The notes under the pieces are model-generated. The model was given only the letters and a program-made list of their open reading frames with translations, was not told the DNA's origin and did not search any database. From NCBI GenBank assembly GCA_025937895.1, contig JAICQL010000039.1:1-44781 (forward strand): a stretch of 44,781 bases of DNA. The letters run 5' to 3'. Made by a program: the position numbers and the translations under genes. Each line of letters begins with the position of its first letter. Within the stretch, counting starts at the first letter, position 1. Below, piece after piece: positions 1-9,352 of the stretch. The stretch is from Polyangiaceae bacterium. Lineage in GTDB: Bacteria > Myxococcota_A > Polyangia > Polyangiales > Polyangiaceae.

Positions 1-10
1 CGCCTCGCGC

Positions 11-610
11 TCAGGCGCCCGCGAGGTTCTTCGCGGCGAAGTCCCAGTTGACGAGGTGCTCGAGGAAGGTCGTGATGTAGTCGGGGCGGCGGTTCTGGAA
101 ATCCAGATAGTAAGCGTGCTCCCACACGTCCATCGTCAAGAGCGGCACCTGACCCTTGGCCAGCGGCGTCTCGGCGTTGGGCGTCTTGGTCACCTGCAGC
201 TTGCCGCCGTCCAGCACCAGCCAGGCCCAGCCGCTGCCGAACTGCGTGGCGCCCGCGGCCTTGAACTGCTCCACGAACTTGTCGTAGCCGCCCAGGTCCG
301 CGTCGATCTTGCTGGCCAGCGCACCCGTGGGCTTGCCGCCGCCGCCCGGCTTCATGCTGTGCCAGTAGAAGGTGTGGTTCCACACCTGGGCCACGTTGTT
401 GAAGATGCCTTGCTTGGCTGGATCCCCGGCGGTGGCCTTGACGGCTTGCTCTACCGTGAGCTTGTCCAGGTCCGTGCCCTTGACGGCTGCGTTGAAGTTG
501 TTGACGTACGCCGCGTGGTGCTTGTCATGGTGAAACTCCAGCGTGCGCTTGGAGATGTGCGGCTCGAGCGCGGAGTGCTCGTAGGGCAACGGGGGAAGTT
601 CAATGGCCAT
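11..610 (-). CDS. sodB: Superoxide dismutase, iron type
   Basis: A 199-residue Fe/Mn-superoxide dismutase that converts superoxide to hydrogen peroxide and oxygen in the cytoplasm; there is no signal peptide. The N-terminal helical hairpin (LEFHHDKHHAAYVNNFN) and the C-terminal alpha/beta domain are both complete. Expected metal ligands are visible at H27, H79, D161 (DVWEHAYYLDF) and H165. The AQVWNHTFYWHSM block with Gln75 and the ATQFGSGWAWL block are typical of the iron form rather than the manganese form; metal use is inferred from these. The ATG start is preceded by AAGGAG at good spacing. It is divergent from the CorA gene across about 170 bp and appears monocistronic. Length is normal for the family. 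Confidence 0.97.
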   Translation of the reverse strand: MAIELPPLPYEHSALEPHISKRTLEFHHDKHHAAYVNNFNAAVKGTDLDKLTVEQAVKATAGDPAKQGIFNNVAQVWNHTFYWHSMKPGGGGKPTGALASKIDADLGGYDKFVEQFKAAGATQFGSGWAWLVLDGGKLQVTKTPNAETPLAKGQVPLLTMDVWEHAYYLDFQNRRPDYITTFLEHLVNWDFAAKNLAGA

Positions 611-777
611 GGTGTGCGCAAGCTCCTTGTTTCTGGCTGTTGGTGTGCAACCCGGTGAAGCACGGTAGCCAGGTTGACAGGGCGGATCAATGAGAATGAC
701 CCGGCAGCAAAGCGCATGGTTTGTTTCCTGCGCAGGCGCGGACCGCGGCAGATTGACGCGCGCAGTGGCGCACGGCC

Positions 778-1770
778 ATGCTGGCGCCCATGCTGCGCGT
801 GATGGATCTCAGCCCGGACGGCAAGCTCGAGGTGCGCGAGGGCGGCGTTTCGGCGCTGGCTCCACCGCCCACCGGCAGCGCGCGCTGGCTGGATCTCGAG
901 GGCGAGTCGAACGAGACCTTGGAGCAGCTGCGCGTGGGGTTTGATTTTCATCCGCTGGCGATCGAGGATTGCCAGCAGTTCGATCAGCGCCCGAAGCTGG
1001 AGGAGTATCGGGATCACCTGTTCCTGGTCACACAGGGCTTCTCCTGCCCCAGTGAACGCCCGAGCAAGGTGAGCCTGCACGAGCTGCATGCGTTCCTCGG
1101 TGCGAGCTACCTGGTGACCGTGCATGCGGACACGTTGCCGGCGGTGGACGAGGTCTGGCGCCGCGCCGCGGCCAACGCCAGCGCGCTCGAGCGGGGTGTG
1201 GACTTCGTCTACTACCTGCTTTCGAGCCAGATGGTGGAGCTGAACCAGCCCATCCTCGATCGCATCACCGACGCCCTGGAGGAGATCGAAGATCGCGTGC
1301 TGAGCCGCCCGGACCGGCGCGATCTGGCGCGCATCTTCTCGCTCAAGCGCCTGCTGATCCGCCTGCGCAAGGTGCTCTCTCCGCAGCGCGATACGCTGGC
1401 CATGCTGGCGCGGCGGGGAGATCCGCGGGTGAGCGAGCGCACCGCCCTGTACTTCCGCGACGTGTACGACCAGCTGGTGCGCCTGAACGAGTCGATCGAG
1501 GCCAACCGTGATCTGCTGAGCAACGCGCTGGAGGCGTACCTGTCCGCCGTCTCCAATCGCACCAACGAGATCATGAAGTATCTCACCCTGCTCAGCGCGG
1601 TGTTCCTGCCGCTGGCCTTCGTGGTGGGCTTCTTCGGCCAGAACTTCGACGATCTACCCGGCTACCCGGGCTGGACGCACTCCCATGCCTTGATGCACGT
1701 GATGATCGCCACGTGTGTGGTCACACCCATCGGCATGCTGGCCTGGTTTCGCTACCGCCACTGGCTCTGA
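778..1770 (+). CDS. CorA-family divalent cation channel
   Basis: A 330-residue CorA-like magnesium/divalent-cation transporter of the inner membrane. It has the family layout: a long acidic/helical cytoplasmic domain (residues 1 to about 265) with a long stalk helix, then two C-terminal transmembrane segments (about 268-290 and 303-322) and a short basic tail (WFRYRHWL). The pore-loop signature after TM1 reads GFFGQNFDDLPG, so the canonical GMN filter is GQN here. GQN-type variants are known among distant CorA relatives, so ion preference cannot be read from sequence. Two in-frame ATGs (778 and 790) are both usable and neither has a strong ribosome-binding site. It converges with the SNF2 helicase gene. 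Confidence 0.9.
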   Translation: MLAPMLRVMDLSPDGKLEVREGGVSALAPPPTGSARWLDLEGESNETLEQLRVGFDFHPLAIEDCQQFDQRPKLEEYRDHLFLVTQGFSCPSERPSKVSLHELHAFLGASYLVTVHADTLPAVDEVWRRAAANASALERGVDFVYYLLSSQMVELNQPILDRITDALEEIEDRVLSRPDRRDLARIFSLKRLLIRLRKVLSPQRDTLAMLARRGDPRVSERTALYFRDVYDQLVRLNESIEANRDLLSNALEAYLSAVSNRTNEIMKYLTLLSAVFLPLAFVVGFFGQNFDDLPGYPGWTHSHALMHVMIATCVVTPIGMLAWFRYRHWL

Positions 1771-1851
1771 CCGAATGGCTGCCGAGCCGCTCCAGCGCCT
1801 TCGGGGGACGCACGGCGCCTGCCGAGCCACGGCCCTCCCCCGAGAGCCAGG

Positions 1852-4800
1852 TCAGGGCCCGGACGGCTCCACCTGGAGCAAGCCCACCAGCTCCGCCGCG
1901 GTCAACTGCGCCGCCTGGCTGCCCTCGCTCAGCAGCGCATCGGCCAGAGCCTGCTTGGTCTGGTGCAGCGCCACGATGCTCTCCTCGATGGTGTCCTTGG
2001 TGATCAGGCGGTACACGGTGACGGGCCGCTCCTGCCCGATGCGGTGCGCGCGATCGGTTGCCTGCGCCTCCACCGCCGGGTTCCACCAGGGGTCGAGGTG
2101 GATCACGTAGTCCGCGCCGGTCAGGTTCAGGCCAAATCCGCCTGCCTTCAGGCTGATCACGAACAGCGTGCCGTGGCCTGCCTGAAAGGCCTCCACCGCA
2201 GCCTGGCGGTCCGCGCGGGGCGTGGAGCCGTCCAGGTATTGATAGCTGACCCCAGCCTCGTCCAGGCGCTCGCGCACGAGCTCCAGAAAGTCCACGTACT
2301 GGCTGAAGACCAGCGCGCGGTGCTGGTTCTCGCGCAGCTCCAGCACCAGATCGAGCAGGGCGTCGATCTTGGCGGCCTCGCTGCCGGCGTCTGGATACAC
2401 CAGGCGCGGGTGACAGCAGTAGCGGCGCAGCCGGGTGATCTCCGCCAGGATCTCCAGCTTGTTGTCGCGCCGTCCGGCGTTGGTCAGGCGAAAGCTGATC
2501 TCGCGCCGCAGCTGCTGGTAGCCGCGCGCCTCCGCCTCGCTGAGCTGCACCGAGTGGTGCACCACGGTCAGCGGCGGTAGATCGGCCAGCACCTCGCTCT
2601 TGGTGCGGCGCAGGATGAACGGGCGGATGCGCTCCTGCAGCGCCGCGCGGGCGGCGTCATCCCCCTGCTGCTCGATGGGCTTGAGAAAGCGTGAGCTGAA
2701 GTTGCGATACGAGCCGAGCAGGCCCGGGTTCAAGCAGGTGAAGATACTCCACAGATCGCCCAGGTGATTCTCCACCGGCGTGCCCGTGGCGGCGATGCGA
2801 CAGCGAGCGCTGAGGGCGCGCGCCGCCTGCGCGCGCTGCGACTTGGGGTTCTTGATGAACTGCGCCTCGTCCAGCACCAGGGTGCCCCAGGACACGCGAG
2901 CCAGGCGCTCGGCATCTTGCTGCAGCAAGCCATAGCTGCACACGAGCACCGGAAACTCGGCCTCGGCCGGCGGCGCCGCGGGCGCATCCGCCGCCGGCTC
3001 CTCGGGCTCGACCAGCGGCAGCCCCTCGAGCAGCTCTGCGCGCTCGGCGCCGCTGTACTCGAAAACGCGCAGATCGGGTGCGAAGCGCTGCGCCTCGCTG
3101 CGCCAGTTGTTGCACACGGAGGTGGGCGCCACCACCAGCACCGGGCCTTCACGCCGCCGCGCCAGCAGCAGCGCTAGGATCTGCACCGTCTTGCCCAGGC
3201 CCATGTCGTCCGCCAGGCACGCGCCCAGCCCCAGCACGCTCAGACACGACAACCAGCGAAACCCGGCGAGCTGGTAGCTGCGCAGCTCTGCCTTCAGCTC
3301 GGGCGGCGGGGAGAAGGGCTGCGCCTTCACCGCGTCGACCCTGTCCAGCCAGTCGCGCGTCTCGGTGTCGAGCGACAGCCCACCGCGCTCTGCTGCCGCC
3401 AGCTCGCCCAGCGCAGATAGCGCGAACAGCTCCGCCTCGTGGATGCGCAGCTCGCGCGGGCGGTGCGCCAGTGGCTCGGTGGCTTGCAGGGCCGCCACCA
3501 CCTTGCGCACGCGCTCCTCCAGCGCCACGTAGTCACCGTTCGGCAAGCGCACGAAGCGGCCCTGCGCCACCGCCACGGAGCCCGCCAGCAGCCCGAGCTC
3601 GAGCTCCTGCTGCGCCTCGGGCGCCTGCCCCTCGAGCTGCACGGTGCCGCTCGCCAGGTACCAGCCCTTGCGCCGGCGCAGGGTGGCCTGCAGGCTCTGC
3701 GTCGTCATCTTGCCGCGCACCCGCACGGCCTCGGACTCCGGCCACTCCAGCTCATAGCGCTCGCTGGACTCGCGCAGCTCGAGCAGGAGCTGCAGCAGCC
3801 CTTCCAGCCCCAGATCCCAGCTGCCGGGATTGGACGCCTCATCCTCCTCCAGCGCGGACAGGCTGTGCTCCAGCAAGGTCGGGCAGGAGTTGATCAAGAG
3901 CGACAGGCGCGCGCGCTCCAGCTCCAGATCGCGCGTGCACAGCAGGCGCTCGCCGCCCGTGTAGAGCGAGGCGTTGGCGGCGCCGGTACCCGCCAGGAAG
4001 AAGCGGCCGCGGGCGCCGAACGGACGCACGCCGGCCTGCACCAGCCAGGCCCCGGCGTGTGGTGAGATGCGCAAGCAGGGCGTGGGATCCGCCACCACCT
4101 GGCGGTCGGCCCCCAGGTGCTTGCTGCTCACCTCCACTCCCTGCGACAGCTTGCCCAGCACGCGCAGCGCTTGCGGCGCGCTCTGCTGCGGTACCCGCAA
4201 CCCTGCGGGCAGCACATCGATCACGCGCTGCAGCGCGGGGGTAACACGGTACACCGCCAGGCGCGCCTCACCCTCTGCCAGCACGTTCACGCCCAGCCGC
4301 GCGCCCGCCGGCTCCACATGGATGGCGAGGAAGCCGTGCTCGTCGCTGGTCTGCACCCGGCACTGGCCGCGCACCACCTCCACCCGCACGCCGCCGCGCG
4401 CGCCGTTGTACACGCGCGGGTGGCCGATCAGCGCCTCGAACGCCTCGGGCAAGAACTCCCGCTTGCCCTCCAGTGGCTCTCGCGTGCAGGCCAGCACCGC
4501 GCGATCTTCCGCGGGCAGCTCGGCGGCCAGCGGATACAGCTGCGCCAGCGGCACACGGCGCCCGCGCGACCAGCCGCTGGCGGTCAGCTCCTGCAGGGCC
4601 GGGCGCTCCAGGCTACGCTCGACCATGTTCACGTACCAGGCCACGCGGCGCGCGAGCTCACCACTCGCCAGCGGTTCTTCTGCCAGCCGCTCCAGCGCGT
4701 CCAGCGCGCGCTCCCAGTCGGGCTTGGGCGTGATCAGATCACACAGTGCAAACTCACCGGGGCGCTGCGCAAAGGGCCCCCAGTGCGCGCTCACCGCCAG

Positions 4801-6255
4801 GCTGGCGTATTCGCGCTCGAAGTGGCCTTCGCTCAGCCCGCGCGCGAGCAGCAGCGCCTGCCGCCCGAGCCAGGAGTAGCCGGCCTCTTGCCAGGCGGCG
4901 CCCGAGCGAGTGAGCGCCAGCGCCCACGAGGCACGCGTCACGTCCTGTTGCTGGTACAGGTGGACGGTCAGGCCCAGCAGCAGCAGCTCCCAGCCGCGCG
5001 CCTGCACCGAGAGCTGGTGCACATCCAGCCGCTGCTGCTCCGCCTGGGGCGAGGAGGCGTGTTTCAGCAACGTGCGGAAGCCCCGCTCCACTCCCGCCAG
5101 CGCCTCACCCAGCGCGCGCGTGGCGAGCCAGCGCTTGGCATCACGCGAGCCGAGCGCACTGCCCCGGCTGAGCTCCAGCAGGGCGAGCAGCGGAGCCGCC
5201 ACGCCCAGGTCGGGGATCACCGCGCGCGGCCGCGGACGCCGCGAGTCACGCTCCGGCAAGAGCCCGGCACCCTCCGCGGGCTCGCCCTCGCACAGCACAT
5301 CGAGCAGGCGCTGCGCATCTGCCTGAGCGCCGCTCTGATAGGCCGCAGCGGCCTGAAAGCCCAGGCGCTCCGCACGCGGCAGCGCCTCACACAGCTGCTC
5401 GAGCAGCTCCGGACGATCGCGCAGGAAGGCATGCTCGCACAGGAGCTGCAGCAGGCTCTGCTCACTGGGCCGAGCCTCCGCGTCGGGCTCGGCAGCCAGC
5501 GGCAGCGCCGCGGCCGGCGGCTGCGCCGCGGTGGCGCGCGCCAGCAGCCAGGCAAACAGCTGATCGCACTCGTACAGGCGCAGCAGCGCATCACGCGCCA
5601 CACGCTGCGCCACCGCCAGCGCCGATTCACCCCAGGTGGCCTCGAACCAGGCGGCATCGAAGGGACTGGAGATGGCCTCGCGCAGCAGCTCCTCGGCGTC
5701 GACCTCGGTGACCAGGCGCCCCGCTGCGCGCGGCAGCGTGTACACGTAACGCTGGAACTCGCCCAGACGCCCCGTCTGCAACAGCAGCACCAGCACGCCG
5801 AGCGAGCGATCCCCGAGCACGCCATGCGCGACCTCCACCACGGCCTGCAGCTGCCCCTCGGCCGCGACCCGTCGGATCACCAGCTGGCGGTAGTCGGGGT
5901 GCACGGCAAAGGCCGGCTCGGAGCTGCCGCGCAGCGCTCCCGCTGGGCGCGCGCCGGTCACCGCCAGCAAGAGCCCGCTCTCGCGCCAGCGCTCGAGCGT
6001 GGCCAGGAGCCCCGAGCCCGGCGGCGCCGTCGCTGGCGCCAGCGCACGCGACGGCAGGCTCGCGCGCGCGCCGCTCGCGCTCGCGCCCCGTGCGCTGGTG
6101 ATACCGAGCGGCGCGGCCAGCCGCTGCAACACGCCGAGCCCCAGCTCCCGCTCCACTGCCAGCGCGGCCAGCAGGCGCCACTCCGCTGCAGACACCTCGC
6201 GGGTCAGGAACTCCAGCCGGTGTCGAGGACCCTTGGCGCTCATCACGGCTGACAT
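1852..6255 (-). CDS. Large SNF2/RapA-like helicase
   Basis: About 1467 residues from the ATG at 6255; an in-frame TTG 39 bp upstream is less likely. The C-terminal third is a complete SNF2-family ATPase: Walker A in DDMGLGKT near residue 1018, the DEAQ box in LVLDEAQFIKN near 1128, GTPVENHLGDLWSIF, and the C-terminal helicase lobe ending with QATDRAHRIGQ near 1405. Such proteins use ATP to translocate on duplex DNA and remodel protein-DNA complexes. The N-terminal ~900 residues are Leu/Ala/Glu-rich and helical, with no motif I can name; this arrangement matches the large bacterial Snf2 proteins with poorly characterised N-terminal regions. No methylase or nuclease partner lies beside it, so a role in a defence system is not supported. 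It has its own transcription unit. Confidence 0.93.
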   Translation of the reverse strand: MSAVMSAKGPRHRLEFLTREVSAAEWRLLAALAVERELGLGVLQRLAAPLGITSARGASASGARASLPSRALAPATAPPGSGLLATLERWRESGLLLAVTGARPAGALRGSSEPAFAVHPDYRQLVIRRVAAEGQLQAVVEVAHGVLGDRSLGVLVLLLQTGRLGEFQRYVYTLPRAAGRLVTEVDAEELLREAISSPFDAAWFEATWGESALAVAQRVARDALLRLYECDQLFAWLLARATAAQPPAAALPLAAEPDAEARPSEQSLLQLLCEHAFLRDRPELLEQLCEALPRAERLGFQAAAAYQSGAQADAQRLLDVLCEGEPAEGAGLLPERDSRRPRPRAVIPDLGVAAPLLALLELSRGSALGSRDAKRWLATRALGEALAGVERGFRTLLKHASSPQAEQQRLDVHQLSVQARGWELLLLGLTVHLYQQQDVTRASWALALTRSGAAWQEAGYSWLGRQALLLARGLSEGHFEREYASLAVSAHWGPFAQRPGEFALCDLITPKPDWERALDALERLAEEPLASGELARRVAWYVNMVERSLERPALQELTASGWSRGRRVPLAQLYPLAAELPAEDRAVLACTREPLEGKREFLPEAFEALIGHPRVYNGARGGVRVEVVRGQCRVQTSDEHGFLAIHVEPAGARLGVNVLAEGEARLAVYRVTPALQRVIDVLPAGLRVPQQSAPQALRVLGKLSQGVEVSSKHLGADRQVVADPTPCLRISPHAGAWLVQAGVRPFGARGRFFLAGTGAANASLYTGGERLLCTRDLELERARLSLLINSCPTLLEHSLSALEEDEASNPGSWDLGLEGLLQLLLELRESSERYELEWPESEAVRVRGKMTTQSLQATLRRRKGWYLASGTVQLEGQAPEAQQELELGLLAGSVAVAQGRFVRLPNGDYVALEERVRKVVAALQATEPLAHRPRELRIHEAELFALSALGELAAAERGGLSLDTETRDWLDRVDAVKAQPFSPPPELKAELRSYQLAGFRWLSCLSVLGLGACLADDMGLGKTVQILALLLARRREGPVLVVAPTSVCNNWRSEAQRFAPDLRVFEYSGAERAELLEGLPLVEPEEPAADAPAAPPAEAEFPVLVCSYGLLQQDAERLARVSWGTLVLDEAQFIKNPKSQRAQAARALSARCRIAATGTPVENHLGDLWSIFTCLNPGLLGSYRNFSSRFLKPIEQQGDDAARAALQERIRPFILRRTKSEVLADLPPLTVVHHSVQLSEAEARGYQQLRREISFRLTNAGRRDNKLEILAEITRLRRYCCHPRLVYPDAGSEAAKIDALLDLVLELRENQHRALVFSQYVDFLELVRERLDEAGVSYQYLDGSTPRADRQAAVEAFQAGHGTLFVISLKAGGFGLNLTGADYVIHLDPWWNPAVEAQATDRAHRIGQERPVTVYRLITKDTIEESIVALHQTKQALADALLSEGSQAAQLTAAELVGLLQVEPSGP

Positions 6256-6558
6256 TCCACAGAGCACGGATTGCTCCGGCCAGAACAGGTGCAACGGCCA
6301 GCCCGCGCGCCCGGCGGCCTGCTAGCGGAGCGCAGCGGCACCTCGCGCGCGCGACCGCCCGTCAGCACCGGCCTGGGCGGCGGCGAGCAGGGCGTGCCTC
6401 CCGACGAGGCAGAACGTGAAGACAGCTGGGGCGTGGCGACGAGCATGGATACGGCACTGCCCCGGGCACGGATGACCTGACGGCAAGATCGAAGGCAAGC
6501 CGGGACTATGGCGCCATCCTGCGGATCTGCCAAGCCGCGCGCGGCCGGCAGCCGGTCG
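6256..6558. other. Intergenic stretch, no gene seen
   Basis: About 300 bp between the start of the SNF2 gene and the stop of the PDZ lipoprotein gene, both on the minus strand. Short ORFs exist in several frames but none has recognisable composition or a ribosome-binding site. It should hold the SNF2 promoter and the end of the PDZ transcript; I see no clear terminator hairpin. Confidence 0.5.
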
Positions 6559-7203
6559 CTAGTTGGCGGAGGCCTGCTGTGGCAGCACGCCTCCCGCCGG
6601 GGCAGCGGGGGGCGGCGTGGCAACCGCTGGCTCAGCGCCATCGAGCGCGGCGGACGGACGCTCGGGCTCGATGGACAGCGCAGCCGCCTCCGCCGGACGC
6701 GCCACGGGCTCCACCCGGAAGAGCCGCACGCGCTCGCCACGGTGCACCCCGAGCCTCACGCTCCCACCCACCCCCACACGGGAGATCTCTGCCAGCACGT
6801 CGAGCGCGTCCTTCACGCTCTGCCCGTCGAGCTGAAAGATGTAATCGCCGGCCTGGATACCGGCCGACTCTGCGGGTGAGCCGCGGCTCACGTTGCCCAC
6901 GAAGATGCCCTGCGGCGAGGGCTGCATGGCCAGCTGCAAGCCAGACCACGGCTCGCCCTCCTTGGTCTGATCGGCGTAGAGCGGCGGGGCGAAGCGCACG
7001 GGGCGCGCCGCGCGCAGCATGGTGGGCGCGCGCTGTGCGAGCACGGGGCTGCCACCTCCGATGGAGCTCGGCATCGGCGCATTGCTGGAGCGGCCGAACT
7101 GCCGCGGCCCAGTGCAGGCCAGCGCGAGCAGCAGCGCGCAAGAGAGCCCTGCCAGCGTCCAGCGCTCGCCCCCACCCCAGCTCCCGCGCAAACCTCGCTG
7201 CAT
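6559..7203 (-). CDS. PDZ-domain lipoprotein
   Basis: A 214-residue predicted lipoprotein. After a short basic N-terminus, the hydrophobic segment LSCALLLALAC forms a lipobox with Cys30 as the acylation site. A Ser/Pro-rich linker follows, then a PDZ domain at about residues 110-180 with the ligand-loop and core pattern GIFVGNVSRGSPAESAGIQ and GDYIFQLDGQ. The last 35 residues are Ala/Pro-rich and probably disordered. PDZ domains bind C-terminal or unfolded segments of partner proteins, so an envelope adaptor role is the reasonable inference. No protease domain is present, unlike DegP/HtrA. The ATG has AGGCAGG just upstream. It lies alone on the minus strand. Confidence 0.8.
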   Translation of the reverse strand: MQRGLRGSWGGGERWTLAGLSCALLLALACTGPRQFGRSSNAPMPSSIGGGSPVLAQRAPTMLRAARPVRFAPPLYADQTKEGEPWSGLQLAMQPSPQGIFVGNVSRGSPAESAGIQAGDYIFQLDGQSVKDALDVLAEISRVGVGGSVRLGVHRGERVRLFRVEPVARPAEAAALSIEPERPSAALDGAEPAVATPPPAAPAGGVLPQQASAN

Positions 7204-7340
7204 CCTGCCTCGTTGCTGGGCGGAAGTACGGAGCGCGCTTGGGCCTCGTTAAGTGTCCCCGCGCGGCGGGCGGCGCGGAGAGCGTGCGTAAGAGGAGGAG
7301 AGCGTACCGCGAAGAAGCGCGTCTCGCGCGGGCGGCTCGC

Positions 7341-7949
7341 TCAGCCTGATTTTGCTCGCGCCTTGCGTGTGCTCGCGCGAGCGCCAGACCGCTGCACGGT
7401 GGATGTGCGCGCTGCAGCACGAGGTGGTGGCTCGCTGCTGTGCGGACGCCGCGTGGCACTGGATGCCCTACTGCGACGGTCCTGGGCGGCGGTGTACGCT
7501 TCACGCGCGTACTCCAGCCAGCGCGTGCTGGCCGCGGGCAGCACCAGCCACTCCTTCATCAGCCGCCCGTGCCCCGGGTCGAAGTATTGGCCCCTGCGCT
7601 GCGCCACCAGCTCCTCCGCCCGCGCACGCGACACGCGCACCACGAACTCACCCTGGCTGGTCAGCATCGCGAACATCTGTCCGCCCAGCTTCAGCGCGCG
7701 GCTGCCGAAGCCCTTGCCGCCGTAGCTGACGGAGGGCTCGTCGGCGAACGCGAGCACGACGTTGGAGAACTTGGTCTCTGCCGCGGAGGGAGCCGCTCCG
7801 GCTCTGGCTGCCTCGCTCATCTGTGCGCGCAAGCCGGCGGGGATGGGCCGGCAGGCGCACTGCTCTTGATGCTCGCGGTGCCACTCCACGCGCTGCTCCA
7901 GCACTGCACCTCGGGGCAACACGTGCTGCTGATGCCACTTCACGTTCAT
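7341..7949 (-). CDS. TfoX/YjbR-like domain protein
   Basis: A 202-residue protein read from the ATG at 7949. The frame stays open much further upstream, but that part has no coding character and runs under the opposite-strand acetyltransferase gene. Residues 1-42 form a short His/Arg-rich segment (EQRVEWHREHQEQCACRPIP). Residues about 55-145 match the TfoX N-terminal/YjbR fold: KFSNVVLAFADEP, SYGGKGFGSRALKLGGQMFAML and FVVRVSRARAEELV, ending in MKEWLVLP. The last 45 residues are Arg/Ser/Ala-rich and basic. TfoX N-domain proteins are often fused to or act with regulators or DNA-binding functions, but no specific role can be assigned. It is divergent from the GNAT gene. Confidence 0.75.
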   Translation of the reverse strand: MNVKWHQQHVLPRGAVLEQRVEWHREHQEQCACRPIPAGLRAQMSEAARAGAAPSAAETKFSNVVLAFADEPSVSYGGKGFGSRALKLGGQMFAMLTSQGEFVVRVSRARAEELVAQRRGQYFDPGHGRLMKEWLVLPAASTRWLEYAREAYTAAQDRRSRASSATRRPHSSEPPPRAAARTSTVQRSGARASTRKARAKSG

Positions 7950-8135
7950 GCGTCGCAGCCTTCTTCCTTCGTGCGGCTTTCTTTCAGCCTTGGTCCCGGG
8001 GCGGTCAACTGGCGCAGTCCACTCGCGGCGCGGTGATGGTAGCCAGAAACCAGCGCGCAGCTCAGCGTTCCACGAGCGACTGGCAAGGTCAACGACTGGA
8101 CGCCTGAGGGCGGGCGCGCTAGCCAGTGGAGTGCC

Positions 8136-8657
8136 ATGCGCGTCATCGATTGTACCCCGGGCGCTCACGCAGCGAGCATCCTCGACATCCTGAACGAGGC
8201 CATCCTCAACTCGACTGCGCTGTACGACTATCAGCCACGCACCTTGGCCAGCATGGCGGGCTGGTTCGAGAGCAAGCTGGCCAGGCGCTTTCCCGTGCTC
8301 GGCGCCGTGGCAGAGGACGGCACGTTGCTCGGCTTTGCCAGCTACGGCACCTTTCGCGAGCGGCCCGCGTACAAATACACGGTGGAGCACTCGGTGTACG
8401 TGCACCCCGAGCGGCGCGGCAGCGGGGTGGGGCGAGTACTGATGCAACAGCTGATCGAGCGCGCGCGCCAGCAGGACTACCACGCGCTGATCGGGGGGAT
8501 CGATGCCAGCAATGCCGCCAGCATTGCGCTGCACCGCTCCCTGGGCTTTGAGCACTGCGGCACCATCCGCGAGGCGGGCTTCAAGTTTGGCCGCTGGCTG
8601 GATCTCGCCTTCTATCAGCTGCTGCTGGAAACGCCGCGCCAGCCGCTGGACGGCTGA
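8136..8657 (+). CDS. GNAT N-acetyltransferase (Pat/MnaT-like)
   Basis: A 173-residue single-domain GCN5-related N-acetyltransferase that transfers acetyl from acetyl-CoA to an amine. The acetyl-CoA pyrophosphate loop is RRGSGVGRVLMQQL (near residue 90), followed by the typical C-terminal NAASIALHRSLGFE block. The opening layout, with an AILNSTALYDY segment and later FASYGTFRERPAYKYTVEHSVYV, is that of the phosphinothricin/methionine-sulfoximine acetyltransferase branch. Substrates of that branch include small amino-acid analogues; the natural substrate here is unknown. GGAG precedes the ATG. The PLD-like gene follows 64 bp downstream on the same strand and may be co-transcribed. Confidence 0.9.
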   Translation: MRVIDCTPGAHAASILDILNEAILNSTALYDYQPRTLASMAGWFESKLARRFPVLGAVAEDGTLLGFASYGTFRERPAYKYTVEHSVYVHPERRGSGVGRVLMQQLIERARQQDYHALIGGIDASNAASIALHRSLGFEHCGTIREAGFKFGRWLDLAFYQLLLETPRQPLDG

Positions 8658-8721
8658 ACGCGGATTCGGCACCGCTTTCTTGCTCCGCCGAGCACCGGCT
8701 GGGCAGTCTCCGCGCTCAGCG

Positions 8722-9315
8722 ATGCGGCGACTGCCCCGGGCCCCCGATCTGGAGATGCGCCAGGTCCCCCTGCGCTGGCTGGAGGATCGCGCTCACTACG
8801 ATTTCGCGCTCGGCGCGCTCTCGCGCGCCCGCCACTCGCTGTGGATCGCCACCGCCAACCTGAAGGACGTGCGGCTGGAGGCGCCCATTGGCAGCGTGGC
8901 GCGCGCTCGCAAGCGCTTCGTCTCGGTCACCGATCACTTCTCGGGGTTGCTCGGGCGCGGGGTGGAGCTGCGAGTGCTGCTGGCAGCGCCCCCGTCTCGA
9001 CCGTTTCGCGAGTCGCTGGCACGCCGCAAGGCGCTGGCAGAGACCGGCAGCTGGCTGCGGCAGTGCCCGCGCGTGCACCTGAAGCTGCTGGTGGTGGATG
9101 GCACGGAGCTGTATCTGGGCAGCGCCAACTTCACGGGCGCGGGTATGGGCGCCAAGGGTGACGGCCGGCGCAACTTCGAGCTGGGGGTGGTGACCAGCGA
9201 TCACGTGCTGGTCGACGCCGCGCAGCGCCGCTTCGATCGCATCTGGAGCGGGCGCGAGTGCAAGGGCTGCCGCGTGCGCGACAAGTGCCCTGCCCCGCTG
9301 GATGCGAACAGCTGA
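8722..9315 (+). CDS. Phospholipase D-like protein with C-terminal Cys cluster
   Basis: About 197 residues from the ATG at 8722 (an ATG at 8755 is also possible). It carries one HKD catalytic motif, HLKLLVVDGTELYLGSANFT, near residues 115-135, preceded by a PLD-type strand (ELRVLLAAPPSRPF). One HKD motif per chain implies a dimeric active site or an incomplete relative of two-motif PLDs. PLD-fold enzymes cut phosphodiester bonds in lipids or nucleic acids. The C-terminus has CKGCRVRDKC, a CxxC...C cluster that could bind zinc and is unusual for a plain phospholipase. There is no signal peptide, so a nucleic-acid substrate in the cytoplasm is at least as likely as a lipid. Confidence 0.75.
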   Translation: MRRLPRAPDLEMRQVPLRWLEDRAHYDFALGALSRARHSLWIATANLKDVRLEAPIGSVARARKRFVSVTDHFSGLLGRGVELRVLLAAPPSRPFRESLARRKALAETGSWLRQCPRVHLKLLVVDGTELYLGSANFTGAGMGAKGDGRRNFELGVVTSDHVLVDAAQRRFDRIWSGRECKGCRVRDKCPAPLDANS

Positions 9316-9352
9316 GCCGAGCTGAGCCGAGCCAGCCGGCGGGGCAGAGACC

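Noticed and set aside
4117..6252. 711-residue plus-strand open frame opposite the SNF2 N-terminal region
   Set aside because: The minus frame is continuous with the helicase; the plus frame is Gln/Arg/His-rich noise. The N-terminal region of the helicase is itself unassigned, so this was considered but not supported.
7950..8672. N-terminal extension of the TfoX-like protein
   Set aside because: The frame stays open but lies opposite the well-supported GNAT gene and lacks family resemblance.
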